A DNA stretch of 64,000 nucleotides, from positions 310,001-374,000 of the forward strand of contig JAAVVA010000001.1 of the NCBI GenBank assembly GCA_018449715.1, read 5' to 3'. This document shows, in pieces, positions 61,091-64,000 of this stretch; the stretch's first letter is position 1; every line of letters begins with the position of its first letter. This DNA is from Acidobacteriaceae bacterium dw_441. Its GTDB lineage: Bacteria > Acidobacteriota > Terriglobia > Terriglobales > Acidobacteriaceae. The notes under the pieces were generated by a model. That model was not told the origin of the DNA and searched no databases. It worked only from the letters and a program-made list of their open reading frames with translations. Position numbers and translations under genes: made by a program.

Positions 61091-63200
61091 CATACGGGCA
61101 TGGGCCGCGTGCATCCTGCTTCTATGTTTTGCTCTGCGCGAAGCGGCCTCGGAGCCCCCTTCGCATTTGTCCCCCGATGTGACGGCGCAGGGCTGGATCC
61201 AACTCTTTGATGGAACCTCGCGTTTTGGTTGGATCACTGGTGGTGGCGACTGGCAGGTGACCGGGAATGCGCTGGTCTCGGATGCGGCACAGTCGAACTG
61301 GGTACGTACGACCGCTTCCTTCTCCGATTTCGATTTGAAGTTCGAGGCTCGTGTTACAGGTGGTCCTGCTACGCTGCTGCTGCGTGCTGATCCGCAAAGT
61401 AAACCGGCGCAGTCTGGATGTACGCTGTCGTTGAATGATGGCACGATTGCTGGAATAGGTGGTGGAACTGCGGGGGCAGCCTCCAATGGTTGGAACAGCT
61501 ACGAAGTGCAGGCAGATGGTACTCATCTGGTCGCAAGCCTTAATGGGAAGATTACCGCGGATGGCAAAGTCACAAAGAGCCGGATAGGTTATTTTGAGTT
61601 TGCTTCACCAAAGGGCACCCGTCTGGAAGTTCGCTCGATTCTCTTGAAGCCTCTTGGACTCTCGCAACTGTATAACGGTTCGAACCTGGATGGCTGGAAG
61701 GCAGTGTCTGTGCCTGCACCGCAAGGAAAATCAAAGCTGCATCTTCCGATTCCGGGATTGTCAGGTAAGCCGAAAGCTCCTCCCACTGTGCAGTGGTCTG
61801 GGCTGGGAGGAATTCATGGACAGGGCGGCATTGGGCAACTTGAGTCGGGTGTGGCCTACGACGATTTCGTTCTGCAGTTCACCGCAAAGGTTGTGAACAA
61901 AGATGAGCACGGCGGTGTGGAGATGTTCTTCCGTGGACAGCCGAATCAGTTCGATTCGGGTTATGCCATAAGTATTGACAGCGCTACGGACCGGCAGATG
62001 CAGGATGGAAAATCTTTCGGTACGGGCGGCCTCGTCAAGCTGCAGAGAGCACGAGCTGCTTCCGTAAACCCCGGACAATATTTCACTGGCACCGTGGTCG
62101 CGCGCGCACACCGGTTTTCTGTCTGGATCAACGGAATGCAGGTAACGGATTACTACGATGCGCGTCCTGAGGGGCAGTATCGCGCAGCCGCTGGTCCACT
62201 GGGATTCCGAGTGCAGAACGAGAAGTCCACACTTGACCTTCGGGGCATCCATGTAGTGAGTCTTCCCAAAGGACCTGAAGCGCCACCTCCACCGGCACCG
62301 GTTGTAGCGGAGGCTCCTGCAGTGCCTGTGCCTGCAGGAGCGGCACCCGCTCCTGTACCTATCATCATGCCGGGGCAGTCTCCGCAGGAGAAGGCTGAAC
62401 AGGAACAGGTTCGCAAGTTGACCGTGGCTGCTTTGGAAGCCTCGACTCCAGAAGAGGCTGTCCGCATCAACAAGCAGATTCTTGTTCTTGACCCCGGAGA
62501 TATGCCCGCCCAACAGCGCATGGATAAAGCGCAGGCCGCAATTGATGCGGCGAATGCGCAGCGCGAGCATGGCAAGCAAGAAGAGCAGGCTTCTGCGGAG
62601 AAGCTGGAGGCAAATAATGTTCGTCGCGCTACACTTTTGCGCGAGACGCAGGATGCATTGCTCCTGGGGCGTCTCAATGAAGCACAAGACAAGTTGAATG
62701 ATGCACAGCGTCTTGGCGCCAACGGGCCAGAAGTGGACCGCTTGCATGAACTGATTGCTTCGAGAATGAGAAACCGCCTCCTGCTTTATGCAGGGCTTGG
62801 TGGAGGCAGCATCTTAGCCTGTGTGGGATCGCTCTTCTTCTTCTGGAGACGTCGCGGAAAGACGAAGATTGTGTATCTGGTTTCGATGGATGGAGTCGAT
62901 AAAGGGAAGCGTTATCTTCTGAATCAAGAGGTGACACATATCGGCGGTGTTGCGATGGATGGTGGCAGGAAAAATGAAGTGCTGGTTCGCGACCCGGACC
63001 GGCAGGTATCTCGCTTTCACTGTGAGGTGCATAAGCGCGGCAACAACTGCTATCTCATCGATCTGGACAGCTCGAACGGGACATTCCTGCATGGCCATTC
63101 GCTTCAGCCTGGCATGGCGGTCAGGCTACGCAATGGAGATAAGTTCACTCTGGCGCGTTCAGCAGCGTTTGAACTGCGCGTGGACCGTCAGAAAAAATAA
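61071..63200 (+). CDS. Transmembrane FHA protein with external DUF1080 domains
   Basis: 709 residues. Signal-type N-terminus (LHSIRAWAACILLLCFALREAAS), then two DUF1080/concanavalin-like domains (about 38-190: GWIQLFDGTSRFGWITGGGDWQV; about 195-400: LYNGSNLDGWKAVS). A Pro/Ala linker and a helical region of TPR-like kind (about 430-560) come next, then a membrane helix (about 572-592: LLLYAGLGGGSILACVGSLFFFW). The cytoplasmic FHA domain (about 620-706) has a full set of key residues: SRFH and SSNGTFLHG. The FHA domain should bind phosphothreonine made by the kinase at the start of the locus, as in the PpkA/Fha1 pathway. M61071 (or 61059) is preferred to 60990, which overlaps clpV extensively. 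Confidence 0.88.
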   Translation: MPRLLHSIRAWAACILLLCFALREAASEPPSHLSPDVTAQGWIQLFDGTSRFGWITGGGDWQVTGNALVSDAAQSNWVRTTASFSDFDLKFEARVTGGPATLLLRADPQSKPAQSGCTLSLNDGTIAGIGGGTAGAASNGWNSYEVQADGTHLVASLNGKITADGKVTKSRIGYFEFASPKGTRLEVRSILLKPLGLSQLYNGSNLDGWKAVSVPAPQGKSKLHLPIPGLSGKPKAPPTVQWSGLGGIHGQGGIGQLESGVAYDDFVLQFTAKVVNKDEHGGVEMFFRGQPNQFDSGYAISIDSATDRQMQDGKSFGTGGLVKLQRARAASVNPGQYFTGTVVARAHRFSVWINGMQVTDYYDARPEGQYRAAAGPLGFRVQNEKSTLDLRGIHVVSLPKGPEAPPPPAPVVAEAPAVPVPAGAAPAPVPIIMPGQSPQEKAEQEQVRKLTVAALEASTPEEAVRINKQILVLDPGDMPAQQRMDKAQAAIDAANAQREHGKQEEQASAEKLEANNVRRATLLRETQDALLLGRLNEAQDKLNDAQRLGANGPEVDRLHELIASRMRNRLLLYAGLGGGSILACVGSLFFFWRRRGKTKIVYLVSMDGVDKGKRYLLNQEVTHIGGVAMDGGRKNEVLVRDPDRQVSRFHCEVHKRGNNCYLIDLDSSNGTFLHGHSLQPGMAVRLRNGDKFTLARSAAFELRVDRQKK

Positions 63201-63250
63201 GAAGACTTCAGTACATCTGTCCATAGATCGGGTGCGAGGCAAACTCCTTA

Positions 63251-64000
63251 TCAGCACTGTGCCCGATATGTGCTTGGAGGTATTCCTACCTGCCGCCGAA
63301 AAATTCTGGAGAAGTGCTGGTGGGTCCGAAAACCCGATGCGAGTGCGACATCGAGAATCGAATGGCTTGGTTTGGCCAGCAGAGTTTTTGCGTGTTGAAT
63401 CCTACAGTGGAGAACGAATTGATGAGGTGTCTTCCCAGATGTTTTATGGAAGAGACTGCAAAAATGAGAGGGGCTTAGTCCGACATCACGCGCCAACTCG
63501 CTTAGCGTGATCTCTTGTTCAATGTGGGAATGAATGAATTCCGTCACGCGCTTCATCCGATAGGGAGCGAGGCCGCCTTTATATACCTGTGCTGTGCGGC
63601 GCGCAATGCCATCGTAGCGTACAAGAATTGCTGCAAGAGCCTGTTCGATTCCATCTATAAATAAACGACCGGCGGGATACCCATGAAGCCGCTCGCGCTC
63701 AAGCGCGAAGAGCAAGGATGAGAGTCGTGTATCCTGTGCGGCAGTTTCGACCGACCTGCTGCCTTCGAGTGGTGAGACCGAAGCTTCGGTAGCTTGTTCG
63801 ATGGCTGTATTGGACAATTGCACGGCCAGGACAGAAGCGGCTGTGCTCCAGCGAAAGTGCTGGACGCACCCACGTTGTTCGATGACTACAGTGCCCTTTG
63901 TTCTGTCTACGCTATGGGAATAGTCGTTATCGTATTTGTATTCTACGGTACAACGGCGCAGGTATAGAATCAGCACCTGCTCCGGGATAATTGCTGTTTG
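63251..64000 (-). CDS. AraC-family transcriptional regulator, partial at window edge
   Basis: The C-terminal ~100 residues form a complete AraC double helix-turn-helix: ITLSELARDVGLSPSHFCSLFHKTSGKTPHQFV, then SILDVALASGFRTHQHFSRIFRRQVGIPPSTYR. The N-terminal ~140 residues are a ligand-binding or dimer domain. The frame runs open to the window edge (QTAIIPEQV upstream of a GTG at 63976), so the gene probably continues beyond 64000. It is convergent with the FHA gene (50-base gap). It may or may not regulate the T6SS locus. Confidence 0.85.
   Translation of the reverse strand, partial: QTAIIPEQVLILYLRRCTVEYKYDNDYSHSVDRTKGTVVIEQRGCVQHFRWSTAASVLAVQLSNTAIEQATEASVSPLEGSRSVETAAQDTRLSSLLFALERERLHGYPAGRLFIDGIEQALAAILVRYDGIARRTAQVYKGGLAPYRMKRVTEFIHSHIEQEITLSELARDVGLSPSHFCSLFHKTSGKTPHQFVLHCRIQHAKTLLAKPSHSILDVALASGFRTHQHFSRIFRRQVGIPPSTYRAQC

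Overview
The window looks like chromosomal DNA from a GC-rich, Gram-negative soil bacterium, most likely an acidobacterium of the Terriglobus/Granulicella/Edaphobacter kind. This is inferred from the GWxTD-domain protein, the many Tat- or Sec-exported enzymes with 'RRxFL' leaders, and short dispersed intergenic repeats typical of that group. There is no rRNA or tRNA gene to confirm it.

Left part (1-35 kb): mostly core and housekeeping or peripheral metabolism. It holds a small monooxygenase, an SDR, a secreted animal-type haem peroxidase and a Tat-exported phosphoesterase. Next comes a forward run of M24 peptidase, accB, accC, thiE, a glycosyltransferase and two APC permeases. These are followed by a Tat-exported class V aminotransferase, a large exported protein of unknown function, a MacA/LolD-like adaptor and ATPase without a permease, and a GWxTD protein followed by a carboxypeptidase-regulatory-domain protein. 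A ykkC-type (guanidine-I-like) riboswitch precedes an EamA transporter. The rest of this part is another APC permease, two NAD(P)-dependent reductase/epimerase genes divergent from their probable TetR repressor, a CBM9-like exported protein, a porin, an M19 dipeptidase and a SelA-fold PLP enzyme.

Right part (35-63.2 kb): base composition drops and one coherent locus begins, a divergent type VI secretion system (T6SS). In order on the plus strand: a 1,594-residue transmembrane Ser/Thr kinase with PEGA repeats, VgrG, a separate octad-repeat triple-beta-helix protein, two related unknown proteins, a small membrane protein, a membrane protein with an FHA-like tail, a VWA protein, TssB, TssC, Hcp, TssE, TssF, TssG, TssK, ClpV, and a transmembrane FHA protein with DUF1080-type external domains. 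TssJ, TssL, TssM, TssA and PAAR are not encoded here. The envelope anchor is therefore either elsewhere or built from the other membrane proteins of the locus.

The most interesting element sits inside that locus on the opposite strand (45.3-48.5 kb). It is a tight five-gene operon encoding an E1-like ThiF adenylyltransferase, a four-helix membrane protein with two tandem C4C4 RING-like fingers (Not4-like spacing), a ubiquitin-like protein ending in Asn-Gly, an E2-like protein with an intact His-x-Asn and catalytic Cys, and a calcineurin-like phosphoesterase. This is a complete candidate bacterial ubiquitin-like conjugation pathway embedded in a contractile injection locus, with the ligase candidate fixed in the membrane. 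The substrates are unknown. Tail and spike proteins or envelope components of the same locus are the natural candidates, since other bacterial ubiquitin-like systems are known to act on phage tails. A partial AraC-family regulator closes the window.
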